NCBI GenBank assembly: GCA_034433615.1
Contig: DAOUAJ010000075.1
Span: 1-5,101, forward strand
Source: DAOUAJ01 sp034433615
GTDB taxonomy: Bacteria; Chloroflexota; Anaerolineae; DUEN01
DNA length: 5,101 nucleotides
Direction: 5' to 3'
Below the pieces are notes generated by a model. The model was not told the origin of the DNA. It saw only the letters and a program-made list of their open reading frames with translations, and ran no database searches. Positions 1-5,101 of this stretch are shown here, piece by piece. The position numbers were made by a program, and so were the translations under genes. Each line of letters begins with the position of its first letter. The first letter of the stretch is position 1.

Positions 1-983
1 AGACCCTTCGGGTTTCTCTGGGCCAGTGTCTCCTCTAGGCTAGCGATCCGCTCCTCCTGGCTGACGATCAGTTCGGTCACAAAGCCGATGAGGATCAGCA
101 AGAGCCCGGCGATGGCCAATCCACCGGCCAGCCAGAAGATGGGGCGCTTCTGCGTCTCAAACGCAAACCACAGGTAGGCCAGGTAAAGATAGATTAGACT
201 GCTCGCCGTCAGCGCCGCCAGCCCCAGGCCACCGAAGAAGCGCATGGGCGCTCGCGAAAAGGTGAGCAGAAACCAGACCACCAGCACGTCAAGCAGCGAC
301 ACAGGGATGCGCCCAATGCCGAACTTGGAGCGCCCCGCCTGTCGCGGGTGGTAAGGCGTCGGCACCTCACTCACGCGGAAGCCTTGGTGCGCCGCGATCA
401 TCAACAGGAAACGGTGCCAATCTGAACGTAACGGCGGCAGCGACTCAATCACCTCACGCCGGAACGCCTTGACCCAGTTCATATCGTGGGCTTGCACGCC
501 AAACAGCCAGCGGCAGGTCCAATTGTAAATGGCTGAGGCCACGATTTTTCGATCGCGTCGGCCCTGCCGCCAGCCAGCGACCACATCGTACCCCTCGTGT
601 AGTTTGCTGAGCAGGAGTGGGATGTCCATCTCAGGATCGGATTCTAGATCGGCAGGCAGAAAAACGATCACTTCTCCCTGTGCGGCCCGAAAGCCGGCGC
701 GCAGCGCCGCCGTCAGCCCCAGGTTCCGCCGGTGAGAGATCACACGCAAAGACGGATAACTTCCCTGCAACACCCTGAGCTTCTCGCCCGTACCGTCCGT
801 CGAGCCGTCATCTACCACGATAAGCTCGCCGGATACGCCCAGGCCGTGTAGCGCACGGTCTACTTTATCAATCACCTGGTCAATGGTGAATACTTCATTA
901 CGGGCAGGGATCAACACGGATACTTGAGGATGAGCCATCGGGACCGCTTCTGCCGAAGCTGATGGTTGGATAGCTGACAGCAC
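1..983 (-). CDS. Family 2 glycosyltransferase, polyprenyl-phosphate sugar synthase-like, with two C-terminal membrane segments (3' end cut by window)
   Basis: Likely transfers a sugar from a nucleotide donor to a polyprenyl-phosphate or related envelope acceptor at the cytoplasmic membrane face; donor and acceptor cannot be read from the sequence. Counting from the GTG at 983, 327 residues are visible with no stop before the edge. The GT-A domain begins VSVLIPARNE (about 21-30), followed by the nucleotide-binding DDGSTDGT (58-65), RRNLGLTAALRAGF (about 85-98) and PADLESDPE (110-118), which stands where the metal-binding DxD is expected. Two hydrophobic segments follow, FFGGLGLAALTASSLIYLYLA (about 250-272) and FWLAGGLAIAGLLLILIGFV (about 283-303). 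A charged tail, QEERIASLEETLAQRN, then looks like a short coiled coil near the C-terminus, so little is probably missing. I chose GTG 983 because a perfect AGGAGG precedes it. ATG 938 is an alternative that would remove 15 low-complexity residues and has no clear ribosome site. The gene is divergent from the GH31 gene. The family call is strong; the substrate is unknown. Confidence 0.9.
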   Translation of the reverse strand, partial: MLSAIQPSASAEAVPMAHPQVSVLIPARNEVFTIDQVIDKVDRALHGLGVSGELIVVDDGSTDGTGEKLRVLQGSYPSLRVISHRRNLGLTAALRAGFRAAQGEVIVFLPADLESDPEMDIPLLLSKLHEGYDVVAGWRQGRRDRKIVASAIYNWTCRWLFGVQAHDMNWVKAFRREVIESLPPLRSDWHRFLLMIAAHQGFRVSEVPTPYHPRQAGRSKFGIGRIPVSLLDVLVVWFLLTFSRAPMRFFGGLGLAALTASSLIYLYLAYLWFAFETQKRPIFWLAGGLAIAGLLLILIGFVTELIVSQEERIASLEETLAQRNPKG

Positions 984-987
984 GTTT

Positions 988-993
988 CCTCCT
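988..993 (-). promoter_or_regulatory. Ribosome binding site that decides the glycosyltransferase start
   Basis: The minus strand reads AGGAGG, then the four bases AAAC, then GTG at 983-981. An in-frame TGA at 995-993 overlaps the motif, so the frame cannot begin further upstream. The first ATG (938-936) has only a weak purine stretch before it. The four-base spacer is slightly short, but the perfect match favours the GTG start. Confidence 0.7.
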
Positions 994-1073
994 CAAACAT
1001 GTCAGGGCCTCTCTTTCAGGCCTCATATACTTGTTTACCGCCCTCTCATCCCCTTGCCCTCTTCTACGGCCTC

Positions 1074-1101
1074 ATTATAACATCAGCAGATGAAGGATCA
1101 A
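1074..1101 (-). promoter_or_regulatory. Predicted sigma-70-type promoter for the glycosyltransferase gene
   Basis: On the minus strand there is a perfect -10 hexamer TATAAT (1079-1074), preceded by TG plus one base (extended -10, 1082-1080). A -35 box TTGATC lies at 1101-1096, 16 bases upstream of the -10. Transcription would start near 1067, giving a leader of roughly 85 bases before GTG 983. I saw no strong structure in that leader. The call is from consensus match only. Confidence 0.6.
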
Positions 1102-1118
1102 ATCAATGTGGAACGGTG

Positions 1119-1144
1119 ATTCGATCGCTTTGGTAATTGATCGC
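1119..1144. repeat. Imperfect direct repeat around the -35 region of the glucosidase promoter
   Basis: ATTCGATCGC (1119-1128) recurs as ATTGATCGC (1136-1144), one base shorter, with start positions 17 bases apart. The second copy covers the predicted plus-strand -35 box and the first lies just upstream. This is where an activator or repressor could bind, but the repeat is short and its role is inferred. Confidence 0.3.
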
Positions 1145-1165
1145 CGGGCGTGACTGTGCTATCAT
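1137..1165 (+). promoter_or_regulatory. Predicted sigma-70-type promoter for the GH31 alpha-glucosidase gene
   Basis: TTGATC (1137-1142; four of six match the -35 consensus) is followed after exactly 17 bases by TATCAT (1160-1165; five of six match the -10). TG at 1157-1158 one base before it gives an extended -10. The expected start is near 1172, leaving a leader of about 86 bases before the ATG. The -35 box is an inverted copy of the one used by the divergent promoter (1096-1101). Confidence 0.6.
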
Positions 1166-1171
1166 ACGCTT

Positions 1172-1220
1172 GCCGGCCGCGCTAATGGTCGCACAGCGCG
1201 GCGGCCCATTCGGCGACCAT
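1172..1220 (+). repeat. Two interleaved inverted repeats in the predicted leader of the GH31 gene
   Basis: Repeat A pairs GCCGCGC (1176-1182) with GCGCGGC (1196-1202). It extends by three pairs (1172-1174 with 1203-1205) if G1175 is bulged. Repeat B pairs ATGGTCGC (1185-1192) perfectly with GCGACCAT (1213-1220). The order is A, B, A', B': the left arm of B sits in the loop of A. In RNA these stems could form an H-type pseudoknot (connecting loops of about 2, 3 and 10 bases) or compete as alternatives. In DNA, repeat B could be an operator. The stems begin almost exactly at the predicted transcription start. The pairing is seen; the function is not known. Confidence 0.5.
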
Positions 1221-1245
1221 CCTCACCTCACCTGCGAGCGATAAC

Positions 1246-1250
1246 AGGAG
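1246..1250 (+). promoter_or_regulatory. Ribosome binding site of the GH31 alpha-glucosidase gene
   Basis: AGGAG lies seven bases before ATG 1258, a near-ideal spacing that supports this start. It is about 25 bases downstream of the second inverted repeat, so the predicted leader stems do not themselves cover it. Confidence 0.75.
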
Positions 1251-1257
1251 TTTCCCC

Positions 1258-3627
1258 ATGAGTACACCAAACTTTCAACCCATCGGCAACCTGCTGCGCT
1301 GGGAACGCTATGACGGCACGTTTGACCTCTTCTGCCAAGGCGGGCGGGCGCGTATCCAGGTGTTGACGCCAGAGCTGATCCGGGTGCGCGCCACCGCCGA
1401 CGCTGAGTTCGGCCCTGATGAGTCATGGGCTGTGGTCGAGACCGACTGGCCTACACCCGCGGTCAATGTTGAGGAAACCGCTCGGGCGCTGTCTCTGGTC
1501 ACTGAGAGACTGAGACTGGAGATTGGGAAGCAGCCGCTGCGCCTGCGCTTCTACGACGCGCAAGGCTGCCTGCTCTCCGCCGACGAGGAAACCCGCGGCC
1601 TGGGGTGGCAGGACGGCGCCCCCGTCGCCCATTTTGTGCTGCCCGACAATGAGCACATCCTGGGCCTGGGCGAGAAGGTCGGCCCCCTGGACAAGCGGGA
1701 TCACAAGTGGGAGATGTGGAACACCGATGCTCACCCGCGGCATCTGCCGACGATGGACCCCCTCTACGAGTCGTTCCCCGTCTATCTGGGGCTGCGGCCG
1801 GGGCTGGGCTATGCCCGCTTCTTCGACAACACCTGGCGCAGTCACTTCGACTTCGGCTACAGCGAGCCGGGGGTCTTCCGGTACAACGCGGCCGGGGGCG
1901 AGCTCAACTACTATTTCATCTACGGCCCGGATCCGGCAGCCATCCTGGCTCGCTACACCGGGCTCACCGGCCGTATGCCCATGCCGCCGCGCTGGGCGTT
2001 GGGGCATCAACAGTGCCGCTGGAGCTACTACCCGGAAGCGAAAGTGCGCGAGGTCACCGAAAAGCTACGTGCTCACCGCCTGCCCACCGACGTCATCTAT
2101 CTTGACATTGACTACATGGACGGCTACCGCGTGTTCACCTGGGATAAGGAACGCTTCCCCAATCCCAAGAAGCTGATCGCCGATCTGCGCGCCCAGGGCT
2201 TCCGCACGATCACCATCATTGATCCCGGCGTCAAGCAGGACGAGAAGTACGCCGTCTACAAAGAAGGGGTAAAGCGGGGCTATTTTTGCAAGAAGCCGGA
2301 CGGCAGCCTCTTCGTGGGGCCGGTGTGGCCGGGCGACGCCGTGTTCCCCGACTTCACCCACCCGGACGTGCGTCGCTGGTGGGGCGATCTCCACCGGATG
2401 CTGCTAGATGTAGGCGTCGCCGGCGTCTGGACCGACATGAACGAGCCGGCCGTGTTCGGCGGCGTGGGTTGGACCATGGACGAGGATGTCCTCCACTACG
2501 ACCATGGCCATCAGACGCCCCACAGCAAGTCGCACAACGTCTACGGCTTCCTCATGGCCCGCGCCACGCGCGAGGGGCTGGAGCGGCTACGGCCTCATGA
2601 GCGTCCTTTTGTCATCACCCGCGCCGCCTATGCAGGCATCCAGCGCTACGCGGCCGTCTGGATGGGCGATAACTCAAGCTGGTGGGAGCATCTGTGGCTG
2701 GCCATGCCCATGTGTCTGAGCGTCGGCCTGGCCGGTCAGCCCTTCGTAGGGGTGGACATCGGCGGCTTCAGCGACGATTGCACGCCGGAGTTGTACGCGC
2801 GCTGGGTGCAATTGGGCGCCTTCACCCCCTTCTGCCGCACCCACGCTGCCCTGGGCACGCGCGACCAGGAGCCGTATGCCTTCGGCCCGGAGGTGGAGCG
2901 CATCGCCCGCAAGTACCTGGAGCTGCGCTACCGGCTGTTGCCGTACACCTACACCCTCTTCTGGGAGGCGTCGCAAACCGGCGCGCCCATCATGCGCCCT
3001 CTCGCCTACGCTTATCCCAACGATCCCGCGACCTATGAGGTCAGCGATCAGTTCCTGTGGGGCGACGCGTTCCTGGTGGCGCCCATTTACCAGGAGAACG
3101 TGACCCATCGCGCCGTCTACCTGCCCGCCGGCCGTTGGATGGATTACTGGACGGAGAAGGTGCACGAGGGGCCAGCCTGGATCGTGGCGGAGGCGCCGCT
3201 GGACACCTTGCCGCTCTACGTGCGGGCGGGGAGCATCGTCCCCACCGGCCCGGCCATGCAGCACACGGACGAGAAGCCGCTTGATCCGCTGACATTGGAG
3301 GTGTACGGAGGCGATGACGGGCACTTCACCCTGTACGAGGACGACGGGCTGACCACGGCCTATCAGGAAGGGGATTGGGCCACTACTGCGATGGTTTACG
3401 AGGAGACGCCAGCGTCGGCCACTCTTGCGATCGCTGCTCGACAGGGGAGATACACGCCGGCGCCGCGTCAGGTCGTCGTCCGTTTGCATGGCTGGGCCAA
3501 AGCGCCGGTTTTTGCGACCCTGGACGGGGATCGAGTAGAAGCGGCATTTGACGGGGCCACAGGGGTCGTCACCGTGTCGTGGGCCGACGATGGGGGTGCT
3601 CACCAGGTTGTGCTGGAGCGCTCTTGA
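1258..3627 (+). CDS. Glycoside hydrolase family 31 alpha-glucosidase (cytoplasmic)
   Basis: Retaining exo-alpha-glycosidase, most likely releasing glucose from the non-reducing end of alpha-linked oligosaccharides. At 789 residues it is full length for the family. Order: an N-terminal beta-sandwich (about 1-240) with GLGEK (136-140) and the YESFPVYLG stretch; the catalytic barrel from MPPRWALGHQQCRWSY (242 on); then C-terminal beta domains, including a DUF5110-like segment (about 675-755, EVYGGDDGHFTLYEDDG). Active-site signatures are intact: DIDYMDGYRVFTWD (283-296), the nucleophile Asp393 in WTDMNEP, Arg455 in ITRA, the acid/base Asp471 in WMGDN, and PFCRTH with His529. No signal peptide or membrane segment is visible, so it should act in the cytoplasm on imported sugar. 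The ATG is backed by AGGAG. The gene has its own predicted promoter and faces the sugar-transporter operon convergently. Other GH31 activities (alpha-xylosidase, 6-alpha-glucosyltransferase) are possible; the DIDYMDGYRVFTWD signature favours alpha-glucosidase. Confidence 0.94.
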   Translation: MSTPNFQPIGNLLRWERYDGTFDLFCQGGRARIQVLTPELIRVRATADAEFGPDESWAVVETDWPTPAVNVEETARALSLVTERLRLEIGKQPLRLRFYDAQGCLLSADEETRGLGWQDGAPVAHFVLPDNEHILGLGEKVGPLDKRDHKWEMWNTDAHPRHLPTMDPLYESFPVYLGLRPGLGYARFFDNTWRSHFDFGYSEPGVFRYNAAGGELNYYFIYGPDPAAILARYTGLTGRMPMPPRWALGHQQCRWSYYPEAKVREVTEKLRAHRLPTDVIYLDIDYMDGYRVFTWDKERFPNPKKLIADLRAQGFRTITIIDPGVKQDEKYAVYKEGVKRGYFCKKPDGSLFVGPVWPGDAVFPDFTHPDVRRWWGDLHRMLLDVGVAGVWTDMNEPAVFGGVGWTMDEDVLHYDHGHQTPHSKSHNVYGFLMARATREGLERLRPHERPFVITRAAYAGIQRYAAVWMGDNSSWWEHLWLAMPMCLSVGLAGQPFVGVDIGGFSDDCTPELYARWVQLGAFTPFCRTHAALGTRDQEPYAFGPEVERIARKYLELRYRLLPYTYTLFWEASQTGAPIMRPLAYAYPNDPATYEVSDQFLWGDAFLVAPIYQENVTHRAVYLPAGRWMDYWTEKVHEGPAWIVAEAPLDTLPLYVRAGSIVPTGPAMQHTDEKPLDPLTLEVYGGDDGHFTLYEDDGLTTAYQEGDWATTAMVYEETPASATLAIAARQGRYTPAPRQVVVRLHGWAKAPVFATLDGDRVEAAFDGATGVVTVSWADDGGAHQVVLERS

Positions 3628-3657
3628 CCGCTTGCGTCATCCCGGGATCTTTCGCGG

Positions 3658-3690
3658 AAAAATGCGAGGGCGGCCATGGGGCCGCCCTCG
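3658..3690 (-). terminator. Strong intrinsic terminator between convergent genes, probably bidirectional
   Basis: A perfect 11-bp stem is formed by CGAGGGCGGCC (3665-3675) and GGCCGCCCTCG (3680-3690), with a four-base ATGG loop. On the minus strand the stem is followed within two bases by TTTTT (3662-3658), a classical intrinsic terminator for the permease operon ending at 3713. On the plus strand the same hairpin lies 37 bases after the GH31 stop, but is followed only by TCGTT, so termination in that direction should be weaker. Confidence 0.8.
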
Positions 3691-3712
3691 TCGTTATGGC
3701 TTGCGTTGTAGC

Positions 3713-4669
3713 CTACACCCCCTTAAGCGCGCCCGCGGTGAGGCCGGCCACGAAATACTGCTGCATGATCAGGAACACAGCCACGATGGGAAGGGTGTTC
3801 AAGAAGGAACCGGCCAGAATGGTGCCGAATGGGGTCAGGTAAGGGCCATACAGCACGGCCACGCCCAGGTTCACCGTGTACAGTAGCTTGTCCTGGAGCA
3901 CGATGAGCGGCCAGAGGTAATCATTCCAGCTAGCGTTGAACGCCAGGATGGCCAGGATGCCGAAGGCCGGCTTCTGAATGGGCGCCACAACCCGCCAGAA
4001 AAGCCCGAATTCCGTGCACCCATCAATCCGGGCGGCGTCCAGGAGTTCATCCGGTACGCTGAGCATGTACTGCCGCATGAGGAAAATATAGAACGGGCTG
4101 GCGGCGAAGGGGATAATAATGGCCCAGTAAGTGTTCAGCCATTGCAGCTTGGCCATCTCGATGAAGAGGGGCACCAGCAACACCTGGAAGGGCAACATAA
4201 TGCTAACCAAGACAAATAGAAATCCGAGCTTCTGCAACCTGAACCGGTACTTGGCGAAGGCAAAGCCCGCCAGCGATGAGAGGAAAATGGTCAACAAGGA
4301 TCGAACGATTGCCATAAAAAAGCTATTGAACATCCACCGCCAGAACGGCAACTCCTGGAACAGGTAACGATAGTTTTCCAGGTAGAGTGGGATAAACCCT
4401 AACACTTTGGTTACCTGGCCCGGATACAGATCCGGGTTCTCAAAGGTTTGAGGGTAAAACCGCAACGGCCAGCTCCAGATCTCCGAATTTGGCTTGAAGG
4501 TAGAGGCGATCATGTAAACGTAGGGAGCGGCGACGATGATCACGCCGAAGACCAACACGGTGTTGACCAGGACTGTCCATAGAAAATTGGTGGCACGCAT
4601 GCCCAGCCCATAACGGGATGCCGCCACGCCCATTTCCACTGCCCGCTCACCGACTCGTGTGGTTGCCAT
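3713..4669 (-). CDS. Carbohydrate ABC transporter permease, CUT1 family, MalG-like
   Basis: One of the two membrane subunits of an oligosaccharide importer in the cytoplasmic membrane. At 318 residues it is somewhat longer than the usual 270-300, because of a roughly 25-residue N-terminal extension and a long stretch after the first helix (about 57-109). Six hydrophobic segments are visible, near 30-55, 112-138, 148-172, 181-203, 236-258 and 282-312. The cytoplasmic EAA loop that contacts the ATPase reads DELLDAARIDGCTEFGLFWRVVAPI (about 207-231); the canonical EAA is DAA here, a mild change. The C-terminus QQYFVAGLTAGALKG is typical of MalG-type subunits. The ATG at 4669 is supported by GGGAGGA seven bases upstream and lies three bases after the stop of the MalF-like gene, so translation is probably coupled. 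It looks like the last gene of the operon, ending before the hairpin terminator. The substrate is inferred only from the neighbouring alpha-glucosidase. Confidence 0.93.
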   Translation of the reverse strand: MATTRVGERAVEMGVAASRYGLGMRATNFLWTVLVNTVLVFGVIIVAAPYVYMIASTFKPNSEIWSWPLRFYPQTFENPDLYPGQVTKVLGFIPLYLENYRYLFQELPFWRWMFNSFFMAIVRSLLTIFLSSLAGFAFAKYRFRLQKLGFLFVLVSIMLPFQVLLVPLFIEMAKLQWLNTYWAIIIPFAASPFYIFLMRQYMLSVPDELLDAARIDGCTEFGLFWRVVAPIQKPAFGILAILAFNASWNDYLWPLIVLQDKLLYTVNLGVAVLYGPYLTPFGTILAGSFLNTLPIVAVFLIMQQYFVAGLTAGALKGV

Positions 4670-4672
4670 ACC

Positions 4673-5101
4673 TCAATCCTCCCGAAACGCGCGGAAGAAG
4701 TACAAGTTCATCGCCGAGAGTGCGAAGAGGATCACGACCAGGCTGTAGCCGATGGCAGAGGCATAGCCCAGCTTGAAGTACTGGAAGCCATTATAATAAA
4801 GGTACATCGAGATAGTCAATGTGGCATCTGAGGGGCCACCGCCAGTGAGCAAGAAAGGTTGGGCGAACAATCCGTAAGATCCAATGATAGATTGGATAAC
4901 GACGAACATGGTCACGGGTCGCAGCAGCGGGATAGTGATGCGGGTTAACACCTGCCAGCGATTGGCGCCATCAATCATGGCTGCCTCTTTCAATTCTTCG
5001 GGGATGCTCTGTAACCCGGCCAGGAAATAGAAGGCGTTAAACCCGCTCCAGGTCCAGACGCCTAACAGGATAATCGCCGGCATCGCCCAACGTGTGGATT
5101 G
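4673..5101 (-). CDS. Carbohydrate ABC transporter permease, CUT1 family, MalF-like (5' end cut by window)
   Basis: Partner membrane subunit of the MalG-like permease. Only the C-terminal 142 residues are present; the reading frame stays open to the right edge (starting QSTRWAMPAI), so the Met codon at 5083 is internal and not the start. The visible part has a near-canonical EAA loop, PEELKEAAMIDGANRWQVLTRITIPLL (about 34-60), where the ATPase couples. It continues with the MalF-type signature LLTGGGPSDATLTISMYLYYNGF (about 84-106), LGYASAIGYSLVVILFALSAMNLYFF, and a short charged tail, RAFRED. Hydrophobic segments lie near 6-26, 60-83 and 113-136. The stop at 4675-4673 is three bases before the next gene's ATG. 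A solute-binding protein gene would be expected upstream, outside the window. Family is clear; substrate is not determinable here. Confidence 0.92.
   Translation of the reverse strand, partial: QSTRWAMPAIILLGVWTWSGFNAFYFLAGLQSIPEELKEAAMIDGANRWQVLTRITIPLLRPVTMFVVIQSIIGSYGLFAQPFLLTGGGPSDATLTISMYLYYNGFQYFKLGYASAIGYSLVVILFALSAMNLYFFRAFRED
4677..4683 (-). promoter_or_regulatory. Ribosome binding site of the MalG-like permease, inside the end of the MalF-like gene
   Basis: The minus strand reads GGGAGGA seven bases before ATG 4669. It overlaps the last codons of the upstream permease. This selects the first ATG over the in-frame Met codons at residues 13 and 24, and points to translational coupling of the two subunits. 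Confidence 0.75.

Noticed and set aside
529..735. A 68-codon plus-strand open frame within the glycosyltransferase region
   Set aside because: It is antisense to the well-supported GT2 frame and shows no domain or convincing ribosome site.
1221..1233. CCTCA tandem repeat just before the glucosidase ribosome site
   Set aside because: Only two and a half copies of a five-base unit; too short to call a repeat element, and it does not pair well with the AGGAG motif.
1523..2176. A 217-codon plus-strand frame overlapping the GH31 gene
   Set aside because: Its translation is low-complexity Ser, Thr, Arg and Ala, typical of a frame-shifted shadow of a GC-rich gene, while the overlapping GH31 frame has intact family motifs.
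2674..3603. A 309-codon open frame on the minus strand inside the GH31 gene
   Set aside because: It is fully antisense to conserved GH31 sequence, its translation is rich in Arg, Val and Gly with no recognisable domain, and long antisense frames are expected in GC-rich genes. The 195-codon minus-strand frame at 1423-2010 is rejected for the same reason.
3708..3718. Small inverted repeat TGTAG-C-CTACA over the MalG-like stop codon
   Set aside because: Five-base arms with a one-base centre cannot form a hairpin and are common by chance; the real terminator is the nearby 11-bp stem.
3548..3886. Open frames spanning the convergent junction (3548-3886 and 3579-3842, plus strand)
   Set aside because: They run through the terminator hairpin and antisense to the MalG-like C-terminus; composition is shadow-like and no product is recognisable.
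5081..5083. Met codon at 5083 as the start of the MalF-like permease
   Set aside because: The frame stays open to the window edge, and the sequence begins in the middle of a MalF-type membrane domain, so the true start is outside the window.

Overview
The window holds four protein genes, two of them cut by the window edges, and one divergent promoter region. The DNA is moderately to strongly GC-rich, especially in the central gene. The gene content is a lipid-linked-sugar type glycosyltransferase, a cytoplasmic GH31 alpha-glucosidase and a CUT1 sugar ABC transporter. This suggests a free-living heterotrophic bacterium that uses oligosaccharides. The style of the proteins recalls Chloroflexota (Anaerolineae-like), but that is a low-confidence inference from protein flavour and no marker gene is present.

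Layout. Positions 1-983 (minus strand) carry a family 2 glycosyltransferase of the dolichol-phosphate-mannose-synthase-like type, with two C-terminal membrane segments; its last residues lie beyond the left edge. Positions 984-1257 are a divergent intergenic region. It has a convincing promoter on each strand: an extended -10 TATAAT for the glycosyltransferase and an extended -10 TATCAT for the glucosidase, with both -35 boxes reading TTGATC. The predicted glucosidase leader contains two interleaved inverted repeats. Positions 1258-3627 (plus strand) encode a complete 789-residue GH31 alpha-glucosidase with an intact catalytic pair. Positions 3628-3712 hold a strong hairpin terminator between convergent genes; its A/T tract makes it best suited to the minus-strand operon. 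Positions 3713-5101 (minus strand) carry two tightly coupled ABC permease genes, MalG-like (complete) and MalF-like (only the C-terminal 142 residues lie inside the window).

How they work together. The two permeases would form the membrane channel of an oligosaccharide importer. The binding protein and probably the rest of the operon should lie beyond the right edge, and the ATPase may be elsewhere in the genome, as is common for CUT1 systems. The convergent cytoplasmic alpha-glucosidase could hydrolyse imported alpha-glucosides to glucose. This link rests on proximity and family, not on shared transcription. The glycosyltransferase is divergently transcribed and probably belongs to cell-envelope glycan or polyprenyl-phosphate sugar synthesis, not to this catabolic module.

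Overall the window looks like ordinary carbohydrate-metabolism territory. I see no phage, insertion sequence, CRISPR array, tRNA or rRNA. The most interesting non-coding signals are the interleaved inverted repeats in the glucosidase leader and the symmetric arrangement of the divergent promoters.
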